Assembly (NCBI RefSeq): GCF_004283175.1 | Contig: NZ_RXNW01000012.1 | Span: forward strand, 112,488-176,487 | DNA: 64,000 nt | Direction of reading: 5' to 3' | Source: Legionella longbeachae | Lineage (GTDB): Bacteria > Pseudomonadota > Gammaproteobacteria > Legionellales > Legionellaceae | Shown: piece after piece, positions 48,693 through 57,733 of the stretch | Position numbering within the stretch: position 1 is the stretch's first letter | Layout of the letters: the number at the start of each line of letters is the position of its first letter | The notes under the pieces: model-generated | Told to the model about the DNA's origin: nothing | Seen by the model: the letters and a program-made list of their open reading frames with translations, nothing else | Databases searched by the model: none | Program-made: the position numbers and the translations under genes

Positions 48693-49358
48693 ATGAAAGA
48701 ATTTTTAGAAGCAATTAAAAGCAATAATTGGATGAAAATAAATGAGCTTTTATCCGAACAAAATGAAAATGCTCTTTCGATACTGGATTGCAATGAGGGG
48801 TTCCAACTTGCTGCTCAATTAGGAAATATTCAACTCGTTAAACACTTATTGAATGATTCCAGGGTGAACCCGGCTGCATATAGTAGAGAGGCAATAGAAT
48901 GGGCCGTTAACCCTTCAAGAACAACAAATCAAGCGTTACAACTTGCTGTGATACATGGACATTTTGATGTTGTAGAAGTATTACTGCGAGATCCTCGAAT
49001 TGATCCGGCAAATGTAAATTCTATTGTTATAGAGCATGCTGCCCGCTATAACCGTGTACCTATTCTTAAGCGGCTCCTGGAAGACGAGCGTATAGATCCA
49101 GCGGCTAATCATTTTCAAAGCTTAAAGGTTGCTATTCAACAAAAACATGATCAGATAATTTTATTTTTAGTTGATTATTATTCTTCTAGAAAAATAAATT
49201 ATCAAATTCAGCTGAATAAAAAACAGATAGAATATATGTCGAATCTAACTCAAAGAGAATCTTTAAACCCAGTCTATTCTACTTATAGTATGTTTCATTC
49301 CAGCTCTTGTAATCACCAAGATACTGTTTATGAGTCTAATTTCGAATATAAAATTTAG
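48693..49358 (+). CDS. Ankyrin-repeat protein, candidate effector
   Basis: The 221-residue protein contains about four ankyrin repeats between residues 28 and 160, such as GFQLAAQLGNIQLVKHLLND, ALQLAVIHGHFDVVEVLLRD and IEHAARYNRVPILKRLLEDE. A polar tail of about 55 residues, rich in Ser, Tyr and Gln, follows. GAGGAG precedes the ATG. Ankyrin proteins of Legionella are often Dot/Icm-translocated and bind host proteins; no catalytic domain is visible here. Other ankyrin proteins are periplasmic, but no signal peptide is present. Confidence 0.8.
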   Translation: MKEFLEAIKSNNWMKINELLSEQNENALSILDCNEGFQLAAQLGNIQLVKHLLNDSRVNPAAYSREAIEWAVNPSRTTNQALQLAVIHGHFDVVEVLLRDPRIDPANVNSIVIEHAARYNRVPILKRLLEDERIDPAANHFQSLKVAIQQKHDQIILFLVDYYSSRKINYQIQLNKKQIEYMSNLTQRESLNPVYSTYSMFHSSSCNHQDTVYESNFEYKI

Positions 49359-49379
49359 GTATCATTACGTGTAAAATTT

Positions 49380-49422
49380 AATCCATTTGAGCTGTTATGG
49401 TGTAATATTGCTCAAATGGATT
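49380..49422. terminator. Perfect 13-bp inverted repeat between convergent genes
   Basis: AATCCATTTGAGC (49380-49392) and its exact complement (49410-49422) enclose 17 bases. It lies between the convergent ankyrin gene and the gene starting at 50772. An AAATTTTA tract follows on the minus side. A two-way terminator is likely. Confidence 0.5.
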
Positions 49423-49461
49423 GATGTGAGGCAGGTATTGGAACATGTTTTTTTCGAATTT

Positions 49462-50772
49462 TTAGATTCTTTTGGATCTTTTTTGTTCTGTAAGTTGTGC
49501 ATCGTGATCGTGTATTAACTGCTCTACGTCTTCTGATACAATTTTAACAGCTGCTTGTAAAGGCATAGCCGAGCCATTTACCTTGTCTGTTGTACACGCA
49601 TTTCCCATTAGTTTCAATGCTCCTCTAAAAGCATCAGAAGGTTGAATTGGTTGAATTGTAACGGTAGAACCCGTTGCTTTTTTACTCCTTGCTTCAACAT
49701 AATATTCAACTCCTGCGTAGGTTTCAGCAATAGAATGAAAATCTCCTCTAAGAAATGTTGGAATAATCAATGCACCAGCTAGAGTCCGAAGCTTATCTCT
49801 GTCTTGTGTGTCATGGGAATAATCTGGTCCTCCTTGGGAACTCAGTACTGCATCCATTGCTGCAAGAGTAAGCGGGGCTGTTCCTGATGTGTGGGCTCGA
49901 ACAGGAACATTGCTTTCATCTGCAGCACCTATCCAGGATAAATTTGTACCGTCATTATATCTTTGGAATTTCCGCTCAGGTAAGGGAGTTTGCGGCAATA
50001 AATCTTCTTGGTCTGCTTCAGATGCCTCTGATACATCTACTGCATTCTGAATTATATCTTGAGCATCATAAATCGTAGCCTGTCCAACATCATCAAACCA
50101 GCGGTTCTTATATACGGCATTTATACTGTCAACCAAATGGTGTTTATCCTCAAAATCCTTTATAGCGCTTACGTAATCTCTCAGTCCTATCACTGTATGC
50201 TGCATAAGTTTTTGTTCTTCTGTACTCATCGGGTCATTTAAAGGATCAAAGGGTGCTATAGCCCAATCTGCATTTATCATTCGGTATCCTATCGCTGTGA
50301 GTACGCTTTCTATACCTGTAATAAGGCGGCTCGGTGAGATTTTTTTAGGATCTGTGTTTAGAAAATTTTTAAAATTTTGGGCATTTTTAAATCCACCACG
50401 AGCCATTGCACTTGCACCACCAAGAAGCCATTCAATTCCTTCAACACTACGCCCTGCAAACTGATATTTCAATTTTTCATGAATTCGATAGAGTTGCTCT
50501 TTAACTTCATCGTTAGGGTATCTCATGACTGCTCTAGATATAGCTTTAACTTCATTATTAATTTGCTCAAGCTCGGTATCCGCGTGCTCACCCGCATAAC
50601 CTCGTTTTTTAGGCTCGTAGGGATCTGAGCTTCCGGAGGTAAAGAAACGGCGAAAAGAATCTCTAACTTTCTCCTGACTGGCTTTAAAGAGCGTACTTTG
50701 AGCTTTTATCAGTTCAAAGTCTTTTTGATCATAGATTGCTGGATCTATTTGGGGTTTTGATCTCTTAGGCAT
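49462..50772 (-). CDS. Hypothetical protein, 436 residues, candidate effector
   Basis: I do not recognise this soluble protein. It begins with a basic stretch (MPKRSKPQID), is helical around residues 60-130 (ADTELEQINNEVKAISRAVM) and ends in a charged tail (LTEQKRSKRI). There is no signal peptide or membrane segment. A Gly/Ala patch (WLLGGASAMARGGF) lies near residue 115, and an acidic linker (SEASEADQEDLLPQ) near 255. Size, single-gene organisation and location beside an ankyrin gene fit an effector, but the family is unknown to me. Confidence 0.6.
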   Translation of the reverse strand: MPKRSKPQIDPAIYDQKDFELIKAQSTLFKASQEKVRDSFRRFFTSGSSDPYEPKKRGYAGEHADTELEQINNEVKAISRAVMRYPNDEVKEQLYRIHEKLKYQFAGRSVEGIEWLLGGASAMARGGFKNAQNFKNFLNTDPKKISPSRLITGIESVLTAIGYRMINADWAIAPFDPLNDPMSTEEQKLMQHTVIGLRDYVSAIKDFEDKHHLVDSINAVYKNRWFDDVGQATIYDAQDIIQNAVDVSEASEADQEDLLPQTPLPERKFQRYNDGTNLSWIGAADESNVPVRAHTSGTAPLTLAAMDAVLSSQGGPDYSHDTQDRDKLRTLAGALIIPTFLRGDFHSIAETYAGVEYYVEARSKKATGSTVTIQPIQPSDAFRGALKLMGNACTTDKVNGSAMPLQAAVKIVSEDVEQLIHDHDAQLTEQKRSKRI

Positions 50773-51068
50773 GATAATCTCCTAATTCAAATTGTAATAA
50801 CAGGTAAGAGAAATTATATTGTTCATATATTAACCAATTATTAAGGTGTATTTCTCAAAATTGCATTTCCGGAACTTACAGAATCAATAGAATAGATTTT
50901 GGTATTGGAGATGTCAGAAAATAAGTTTGAATGTTTCCCATCGTGCTATTTGTCTGGATAATTAAAATGAACGTATGCAGATTTTCCCCGATTGCGATTT
51001 ACTTTAGGGTATGTAATAGGTTATTTCACTTCTTTTAAGGGGGGGAGTGCTTGTTTTCTCCTTTGAAT

Positions 51069-51962
51069 TTAAGAACTTTGTATGAATTGATTTATAGAAA
51101 TGTTAGATCGCATCAATATAGGAATTATTTGGCCTATGCTATCACAATCAAGTTTTCTCTTGATATTTTCGAAATGTTTATCCACTGTTCGTTTCGATAT
51201 ATCCAATATATCAGCAATACGATGTACATTAAAACCATGATAATAGAGATAAACAACTTCTTTCTCTTTTAAGGTCAATTGTTTTGCCGACATAAAGTTA
51301 AAGGGCAGATTATTAAAATCGAAAACGTTATCATTTACCATTTCTTTTAGTTTTGACGAACTCCTTTGTCGCTCTAAAATCATTTTTTTTAAATTTAAAG
51401 AATTATCGGGTATACGCGATGCTGCTTTTTTTGAATTTATTTCAATTATAAAATCTTGAGGCAATATTAGGGTATTGTCTTTAGTTAATAATCGCCTGCT
51501 GCGCGTTGCAAGATCTTGACTAATAACTTTTAGGATATCAATGTTGTTAAGAATAAAATTATTGGATTTATGGGCACTGGAAATTGATGCAAAAGTATAA
51601 ACTTCTGTATAATTTTCATGATTATAGGCAATGTCAAAAAAATAAGTATATTTTTGATCAACTAAAGTCTTTTTGATTGAATTTTCCAACATTTCATCAT
51701 GTATAATATCTGAGGCATAAAATTCTTTCGGATTGATATCATTACTTAAAATTTGATTAATAAATAAATCATTTTTAAAGAATGCCTCTAAAAGTGGCTT
51801 ATCAGACATTAACTGCAGACAACGCCCACTCAAATCATAGTAGAAGTAGCCCCAGCAAAATATAGGAGTATTTACGAAAATATGTTGATAGAGACTCCCT
51901 AAATAGGAAGTATACACTTTCATATTATTAAGGGCTTTCATGGCCAGCTTCATTAAAAACAA
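51069..51962 (-). CDS. LuxR-family transcriptional regulator
   Basis: The 297-residue protein ends with a LuxR/GerE helix-turn-helix (about 225-285: LTLKEKEVVYLYYHGFNVHR, then IADILDISKRTVDKHFENIKRKL). The N-terminal 200 residues show no recognised receiver or autoinducer domain; they may be PAS-like, as in other orphan Legionella LuxR proteins. Its targets are unknown. It stands alone next to the toxin-antitoxin pair. Confidence 0.85.
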   Translation of the reverse strand: MFLMKLAMKALNNMKVYTSYLGSLYQHIFVNTPIFCWGYFYYDLSGRCLQLMSDKPLLEAFFKNDLFINQILSNDINPKEFYASDIIHDEMLENSIKKTLVDQKYTYFFDIAYNHENYTEVYTFASISSAHKSNNFILNNIDILKVISQDLATRSRRLLTKDNTLILPQDFIIEINSKKAASRIPDNSLNLKKMILERQRSSSKLKEMVNDNVFDFNNLPFNFMSAKQLTLKEKEVVYLYYHGFNVHRIADILDISKRTVDKHFENIKRKLDCDSIGQIIPILMRSNISINQFIQSS

Positions 51963-52067
51963 ACTTAATATATTAATATTATAGACACTTGAGATAACTT
52001 ATATGGATTTCTATATAGAGAAAAACAATACGAGCCCTTTCCAAGCTATATTATTAGATCTTCGGTG

Positions 52068-52105
52068 AGGTTTCTGCAAACTTGCAGAAACCTTACATTT
52101 TTGGT
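52068..52105 (+). terminator. Strong hairpin with T-run on the plus strand
   Basis: AGGTTTCTGCAA (52068-52079) pairs perfectly with TTGCAGAAACCT (52082-52093), and TACATTTTTGG follows. It has rho-independent terminator form for plus-strand transcripts, yet no plus-strand gene precedes it nearby, so its role is unclear. Confidence 0.55.
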
Positions 52106-52239
52106 TTGTTATCATTACTTGCATATTATTATTTATCATGTCAGGATTTCTGCTTGTGAAATAAATAATAATTAGAACCATTTATACAGTTTCTTTTACC
52201 CACTTTCATTCCCTTGTGCAGTTTTAATTAATTATTTAA

Positions 52240-52560
52240 TCAAGATGCATGTTTAAGTTCAACTATATAATTTAAATGTTGGCGTCTCAGCTGATCTCGT
52301 ATAAGTAGCTCAATTAAAGGCTCTATAGAGTACCCAAGAGCATCAGAAATTTTTTTTGCAAATGCAATCCCAACATCTTTCCTATTATGCTCCACATCAC
52401 TTAAGAATTGTTTAGAAACCCCTACTCTCTTTGCTAATTCAACTTGCGTTATTTCATCACTTATACGCAATGAATGAATCAAGCTACCAAAGGTCATCTC
52501 ATTCCAAATATCTTTGGTTGCATCTAAAGCATTTAATGCGTCATTAGGTTTAGTATTCAT
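52240..52560 (-). CDS. HigA-type antitoxin, XRE-family helix-turn-helix
   Basis: The 106-residue protein has an XRE/HipB helix-turn-helix at about 35-90 (SDEITQVELAKRVGVSKQFL, then SDVEHNRKDVGIAFAKKISDALG). It follows the HigB-like toxin gene, with its start overlapping the toxin stop by 11 bp. That order (toxin first) is the HigBA arrangement. It should neutralise the toxin and repress the pair's promoter. Confidence 0.85.
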   Translation of the reverse strand: MNTKPNDALNALDATKDIWNEMTFGSLIHSLRISDEITQVELAKRVGVSKQFLSDVEHNRKDVGIAFAKKISDALGYSIEPLIELLIRDQLRRQHLNYIVELKHAS

Positions 52561-52849
52561 GTGGCATTACCTCCATAACTTCTACAAATTCAATTGTTCC
52601 ATTACTTTTAATTATATAAATAGCTCGCAATTGTTTATTTAATCGAATAGAGCGTTGCCCTTTGCGATTACCTAAAAGAGGTTCATCATGCCAGCCAGGA
52701 CGTTTTCTTGTTTCTTCAAGCCCCGCTTTATTTACTGCAACAAGCCATGCTCGAAAATATATAATGGAGTCCTTTTTAAATCCTTCAAAGCACTCTTTGT
52801 AATTTGGACTTCTGTGATCACAATAAATCTCTTTTATTTCAAATAGCAC
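52550..52849 (-). CDS. HigB/RelE-superfamily toxin
   Basis: The 99-residue protein has the phage-derived Gp49-like/HigB form. HDEPLLGNRKGQRSIRLNKQ carries the basic active-site residues, and LRAIYIIKSNGTIEFVEVMEV forms the last strands. These toxins are ribosome-dependent mRNA interferases. It is the first gene of the pair and no other start fits better. The family match is good; ribonuclease activity is inferred. Confidence 0.8.
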   Translation of the reverse strand: MLFEIKEIYCDHRSPNYKECFEGFKKDSIIYFRAWLVAVNKAGLEETRKRPGWHDEPLLGNRKGQRSIRLNKQLRAIYIIKSNGTIEFVEVMEVMPHEY

Positions 52850-52901
52850 ACCTTTTTGGGTGTACTGTCAATTATAGATAACATAACGATGAATTTATTG
52901 A

Positions 52902-53653
52902 TCAAGGAATACAGTTAAATACATTTTCTTTGTAGGTTAAAATCTTTAAGATTGCTCCATTCTCTAAGGCAGCTTTATAATCAAACTCAACCTGAACCCC
53001 TGGAGGAAAAGTTATCTTTTCTCCACTATTTAGCACATAATGTCCCAAACCTAATGCGCTCAAAGAAACTCTTAATTCCTTTTCTTTCTTATATTTATGG
53101 TCTTTAAAATAGCCCTATTCTATAGGGTTACGCGATTCTGTACTTATAATTTCAGACTTTTTGATGTATTTTATAATTCCATAATTTATATCAAATATTT
53201 GCTTAATACTCTTTCCACCTATCAAAATCTTTCCTGATTTAAAAATTTGATTTAATTGTTCTCTTAATTTTAAAAAAATAAAAACCAAGCAAACTTTTCC
53301 TTTTTTCCCATGTTTGCCATAATTTCTCCAAATAAAATCTGAATTTTCTAAGGAGAAGCAACAAGCATATGTTCTGCTACGTGCTGTATCATAATATTTT
53401 TCAGCAGTATAAGTTGGGTCATTTTCAAATATTCCATTGGCATTAACAGCACGGTCATTTGAAAGCTGCTCACCATCACTTAAATCAGCCCCTTTAAAAT
53501 CTTTATAATTATCAACTCGATTAAAATATAAATACCTTCCTAACACAGAGCGTAAAAATTCTCAATCGTCATAATTTTGAACAATAATTGCTCATCTTTA
53601 GGATACTCTAAGAGATATTGATGGGGTTCTACCTTTCCTAAAATCCATTCCAT
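52902..53653 (-). pseudogene. DUF2971 family gene, broken by frameshift and stop
   Basis: Three pieces join to a DUF2971-like protein of about 250 codons. The start ATG at 53653 gives MEWILGKVEPHQYLLEYPKD. A one-base loss in the A5 run at 53554-53558 breaks ENFLRSVLGRYLYFNRVDNY. The middle carries YACCFSLENSDFIWRNYGKHGKKGKVCLVF. TAG at 53115-53117 interrupts the end, after which GYFKDHKYKKEKELRVSLSA continues in frame to TGA at 52902. DUF2971 proteins are often found near defence and toxin genes. Both lesions together suggest real decay. Confidence 0.75.
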
Positions 53654-53842
53654 AGAAAGACCGTTATCATTTGAATAATTTAATTATAGTTCTTAGGAAA
53701 TAAAACGGGGGTTTATTTTACTTTTCTAATTTCACTAAAAAACTTCATATTTTTGAACTAATGATGGTAAATAAATATGGTAAATTATTCTATGTTAATT
53801 TATTATTTATTTTATCGAGATATTTAACTACAAAACCATATT

Positions 53843-54409
53843 ATGCTAATCGGATATGCCCGAGTTTCTACTGACGATCAAAATTTAAACTTACAGCATG
53901 ATGCTTTAAAAAATGCCGGATGCGAACGAATTTTTGATGATCAAATGACAGGAAGTAAAATTCAGCGCCCAGGTTTAGATGCAACTTTACAATTTGCTCG
54001 CAGTGGGGATGTAATTGTTGTTTGGCGTCTAGACCGGCTAAGTAGATCGCTGAAAGACTTAATCGAAATGGTCGCTTTACTCGATTCTAAAAAAATTGGA
54101 TTGAGAAGCCTACATGAATCAATTGATACATCCTCTAGTTCAGGAAAACTAATTTTTCATATATTTGGCGCATTAGCAGAATTTGAACGAAATCTAATTC
54201 GTGAAAGAACTCATGCTGGACTACAAGCGGCAAGAGCAAGAGGTAGAAAAGGTGGTCGACCAAAAAAGCTTTCTATGGACAAAGCTAAACTAGCAATTGA
54301 AATCTATAATCAAAAAAATCACAGTATCAAACAAATATGCGATTTAATGGGGATATCAAAACCCACTTTATATAAGTACATAAAATTATCGAAACAACTT
54401 ATAGGGTAA
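53843..54409 (+). CDS. Serine recombinase (resolvase/invertase, Tn3 type)
   Basis: The 188-residue protein has the resolvase N-terminal domain with nucleophile Ser9 in YARVSTDDQNLNLQ and the active-site arginines in WRLDRLSRSL. The HTH_7 DNA-binding end (ISIKQICDLMGISKPTLYKY region) closes it. It would invert or resolve DNA between short sites or serve a small mobile element. It starts the run with the restriction-like gene 9 bp downstream, so both are likely one transcript. A C-terminal scar of a similar recombinase lies at 57.5 kb in the opposite orientation. Confidence 0.92.
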   Translation: MLIGYARVSTDDQNLNLQHDALKNAGCERIFDDQMTGSKIQRPGLDATLQFARSGDVIVVWRLDRLSRSLKDLIEMVALLDSKKIGLRSLHESIDTSSSSGKLIFHIFGALAEFERNLIRERTHAGLQAARARGRKGGRPKKLSMDKAKLAIEIYNQKNHSIKQICDLMGISKPTLYKYIKLSKQLIG

Positions 54410-54418
54410 TAAATATCA

Positions 54419-55405
54419 ATGAATCAAAGAAATAATGAATATTCTGATGCTGAAAACTTTGAAATAATGGTGTCCCAAATTACCACTCTTCTTGAAGGAG
54501 ATAAAGCTGAAGTCACGTGGAATGAAAAAATTGCTGATCCCGATAATCCTTCTCAGCAACGCCAAATTGATGTTTTAGTAAGAAAGGACAATCTTAAAAC
54601 CCTAATTGAATGTCGTTTGCATAAAGCTCCACAGGATGTCAAATGGATAGAAGAACTTATTGGAAGACAACTAAGTCTTAGGGCTCATGCAATAATTGCT
54701 GTTTCATCGTCTGGATTTACAAAAGGGGCCATTGCCAAAGCAAAGCAATTTGGCATAAATTTAAGAAACGTTGATGAGTTATCAAGCAATGAAATTCTTA
54801 CATGGTCTAGGCCTATAAAACTTTCATTATTTTACTGGAGGTTTATTAATTTTAAACTAGATTTGTTTTTCGATAGCAATGATTTAGAGAGTCTAAATAA
54901 ATTAACTGTAATGGACGAACTGAAAAAACATCCATATCTTCATAATCTATTAACAACTCATTTTAACATTAAAGATAACAGCGGTTTAACTTTACGTGAA
55001 AAGCTAGGGAAAACAACTCACTATCAAGCAAATTTAGCTATTGAGAAATTTATTCTATCCGGCAAATTGGTGAAAAGAGTACATATTGACTGTCTTGTAG
55101 TCTTAGAAGAATTACCACTCCGTATTCCACAGGTTTTGATTTACAAAGATCCTAGTAACAGCGAGCAAGGAGCCTATATACAAAATTTCAACTTGGGTGA
55201 AACAAGAATAATCCATAACGACAATAATATTTGTATTAATTTAGATATTTCCAAATTAAGTCTACCACCTTCGAGTCTCTTCATGTACGCAGATATTAGT
55301 AGTCCAGAGACTGTGAACGTAGAATATTTGGAGTTGATTGGTGCCGAAAATTTGCAAGTAAAAGGAAATCAAATAAATTTCGAAATTAATCTAATTAGAG
55401 CCTAA
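54419..55405 (+). CDS. Restriction-endonuclease-like (Mrr/PD-(D/E)XK) protein
   Basis: The N-terminal 120 residues of this 328-residue protein have the Mrr-type nuclease pattern. Asp51 in QRQIDVLVR and the E-C-R motif at 64-66 (TLIECRLHKA) are followed by VKWIEELIGRQLSLRAHAII and AVSSSGFTKGAIAKAK. The canonical ExK is replaced by ECR, with Lys69 three residues on; some family members share this, so activity is possible but not certain. The C-terminal 200 residues show no recognised domain and may bind a target. No methyltransferase is adjacent, which suggests a standalone or modification-dependent nuclease. Confidence 0.7.
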   Translation: MNQRNNEYSDAENFEIMVSQITTLLEGDKAEVTWNEKIADPDNPSQQRQIDVLVRKDNLKTLIECRLHKAPQDVKWIEELIGRQLSLRAHAIIAVSSSGFTKGAIAKAKQFGINLRNVDELSSNEILTWSRPIKLSLFYWRFINFKLDLFFDSNDLESLNKLTVMDELKKHPYLHNLLTTHFNIKDNSGLTLREKLGKTTHYQANLAIEKFILSGKLVKRVHIDCLVVLEELPLRIPQVLIYKDPSNSEQGAYIQNFNLGETRIIHNDNNICINLDISKLSLPPSSLFMYADISSPETVNVEYLELIGAENLQVKGNQINFEINLIRA

Positions 55406-55540
55406 CAGAACTAGGGAGTGTAGATTGAATAACAGACTCGGTTGCAAAAACTACAACGCAAACAAAGTATTACTTTCTCGATATATCCAGTATCATGTTG
55501 CTCTTTAACATTAAAAGATGCTATAGGCGAGTCTTTACAT

Positions 55541-57301
55541 TTATGGTTTACAAATTATTTTGGGGATAATATTCATTTCCTTAGTTGCATGGACAAAGGA
55601 AGAGATAATCCACAAAAGTTGCATGATGTGCCCTCTAACCTTTTCTTTTTTCTGTATTTTATTAAAATTAGTCTTTAGTTCTTGATAGGATAAAAAAGAA
55701 CAAACTAATATACAATTCCTATATAATTGAGGGCGTTTTTGAATATTTATCAAATATTCTTTTACAAGTTTTAAATCTCCACGTCTTACTCTTGCGATAC
55801 ATGATTTCGAATCTTTATATTTTTTAATAAATTTTGCCTTTTTTTGATTTATAAAACCTTCGGGCGAAAAGTACATGTTTCCAAGATTCTTTATTGCTTG
55901 GCCTACCACTTCATGAAGATTTGAGGCTGAAGTACTTTCTTTGCCATATTTTGAGTGTATGAAATTAATACTAGGATTTGATGAGTTAAAACTAATGTGA
56001 TCAGCCCACTCAGTTCCGAGGTCATCACAAAAGAGATAATCTTCATTTATATATATGTTCTCTACAATCGAAAAGACTGAGTTTTCGTCAAAGGATGTAG
56101 AATTTGATTTTACCTCACCTTTTTCAGTTGTGGCTTTTTGAAGGTCTTGGGTAGGACTAAAAATTTCTAATATACTATTAATTTCAGAAATACCAGATAC
56201 ATTTTCAAAACAAAAATTCATATAGTACATGTATTTTGGGTCATCAAAACAAATTGTAAATAAACCTTTATTAATTATATAACGCTGTAATGAGTCAAGT
56301 TTATCTTCCTTCTTGATTTTAAACCTATGCAATGGAAATGAATCAAATGAAAGTGTACCTTTATTCCTGTTGATTTTAGTTGATCTAACCCCTTTTACGA
56401 CATCATTTTCGATTTCATAAACCTTACTTAATTTACGCTTTAATATGTCGTATAATCTTGGAGTGATTTTGGCGATAACTTTAGAGTCTTTGTTAATATG
56501 AAAAATTTCACTATCTTCCTCTCTCAGAGCATCAAACAATGCATCCGTTTCAATCAAAATCGCAGAAGGGTTTGAAATCTCTAATACTTGAGCAATTTCA
56601 ATAGGTTTGGCGAAGGTTTTTAAAAAATTATTCGTTCTTCCTTGATCCAAAAATTTCGTTTGTTCATTAGCCCAGAAAACAATTTCATCCAAAGTTTTTC
56701 TCGTGGAATACTCAGTAACTCTACTTGAACTAGTTGTAACTGATTTTACGCTACCCTTTTCCGCTATTTTAAAATAATATGGAATCGAACTACCTGCTGA
56801 GTGGGTTGACAATACTCCTATTAGATCACTCGCTTCATAACTTCTGGATCGAAGTGCCTTATTAGATATACTCATATTACGTAAAGACAGCTTTTTAAAA
56901 GAGGATGTATTCCCAATCATATCTACCATTTTTTTATACTCGATATTTCTAAAATACCGTTCTAAAGTTGTCTTAAATGAAGAACAGCTTTTTTTAAGAA
57001 TAACTAAATAATCGTTAACTTCTATCAGTACGATAAAAGCATAAATTTGATCCTTCAATTGAGAATCATCAAGAAAAAATACTTTTTTTTCTGTCAAAAA
57101 CACCCGAATTGAAACTTTACAGTTTATTCCATTACATCTATGTGCAGCCCTAAATTTATCAATCAGGAAATCAGCTTCCAATTTCTTATTGCTTGAAGCA
57201 GTATCAAGAATTTCTTTAATATTAAGATCATTAAAAAATACACCTTCTCTAGGTTTATAAAATTGAGCACTTTGGGATAAAATTACAGTATCTATGTCCA
57301 T
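55541..57301 (-). CDS. Large hypothetical protein in defence-like context
   Basis: I do not recognise the family of this 586-residue protein. It is soluble, helical and has no signal peptide. Its most conserved-looking part (about 455-510) reads CDDLGTEWADHISFN, then INFIHSKYGKESTSASNLHEVVGQAIKNLG. The acidic residues followed by H-x-K recall a degenerate PD-(D/E)XK nuclease, but this is speculation. It lies opposite the restriction-like gene and between two recombinase sequences. A second, unnamed defence function is plausible; the sequence alone does not show it. Confidence 0.6.
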   Translation of the reverse strand: MDIDTVILSQSAQFYKPREGVFFNDLNIKEILDTASSNKKLEADFLIDKFRAAHRCNGINCKVSIRVFLTEKKVFFLDDSQLKDQIYAFIVLIEVNDYLVILKKSCSSFKTTLERYFRNIEYKKMVDMIGNTSSFKKLSLRNMSISNKALRSRSYEASDLIGVLSTHSAGSSIPYYFKIAEKGSVKSVTTSSSRVTEYSTRKTLDEIVFWANEQTKFLDQGRTNNFLKTFAKPIEIAQVLEISNPSAILIETDALFDALREEDSEIFHINKDSKVIAKITPRLYDILKRKLSKVYEIENDVVKGVRSTKINRNKGTLSFDSFPLHRFKIKKEDKLDSLQRYIINKGLFTICFDDPKYMYYMNFCFENVSGISEINSILEIFSPTQDLQKATTEKGEVKSNSTSFDENSVFSIVENIYINEDYLFCDDLGTEWADHISFNSSNPSINFIHSKYGKESTSASNLHEVVGQAIKNLGNMYFSPEGFINQKKAKFIKKYKDSKSCIARVRRGDLKLVKEYLINIQKRPQLYRNCILVCSFLSYQELKTNFNKIQKKEKVRGHIMQLLWIISSFVHATKEMNIIPKIICKP

Positions 57302-57733
57302 GATTTTTTCACAAACTTGTTTTCAAGTCCTTTGAAAGTAGTTAAATTATAGACTTGTATACTATTCTATCAAGCTAGCTGTACCAGATAGTGTTATGGT
57401 TAAGAGATTAGGTGCTTAACTGAAGTCTAACCTTAACCTCTAAAACCTGGCTCAAAAAACATCATTTGTAACTTCTTTTGCCGAACACTAACCATTAATA
57501 TATTTATAAAGTGTGGTCTTTCCTACGCCAAATATTTTATAAATACCCTTAATTGAAACGGTTTTATGGATTCATGTTTTCTATCAAAAGAGTGTACTCA
57601 ATTTGTATAAAAACAGGTTTTAAAATAATTAAATTATTCATAGCCTACCTAGAATAATCTTTTATTACAAAAATGGAACAAATAGTTTTTATTCTTAGTC
57701 CATACTTAAAATTAACATTAAAGGGAATTTATT
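57302..57733. other. Intergenic region with recombinase scar
   Basis: No intact gene. It holds the recombinase fragment listed separately and an imperfect hairpin (GGTTAAG at 57398-57404 with CTTAACC at 57432-57438, plus TTAG/CTAA inside). The AT-rich end should carry the promoter of the gene at 57734. Confidence 0.45.
57488..57565 (-). pseudogene. C-terminal fragment of a serine recombinase
   Basis: The minus strand reads IHKTVSIKGIYKIFGVGK then TTLYKYING and TAG at 57488-57490. This is the resolvase HTH end, similar to the intact recombinase's SIKQICDLMGISKPTLYKYI. Only about 26 codons remain. Confidence 0.7.

Noticed and set aside
57398-57438. Possible tRNA-like or small RNA hairpin
   Set aside because: The imperfect stem lacks the arms of a tRNA and has no terminator.
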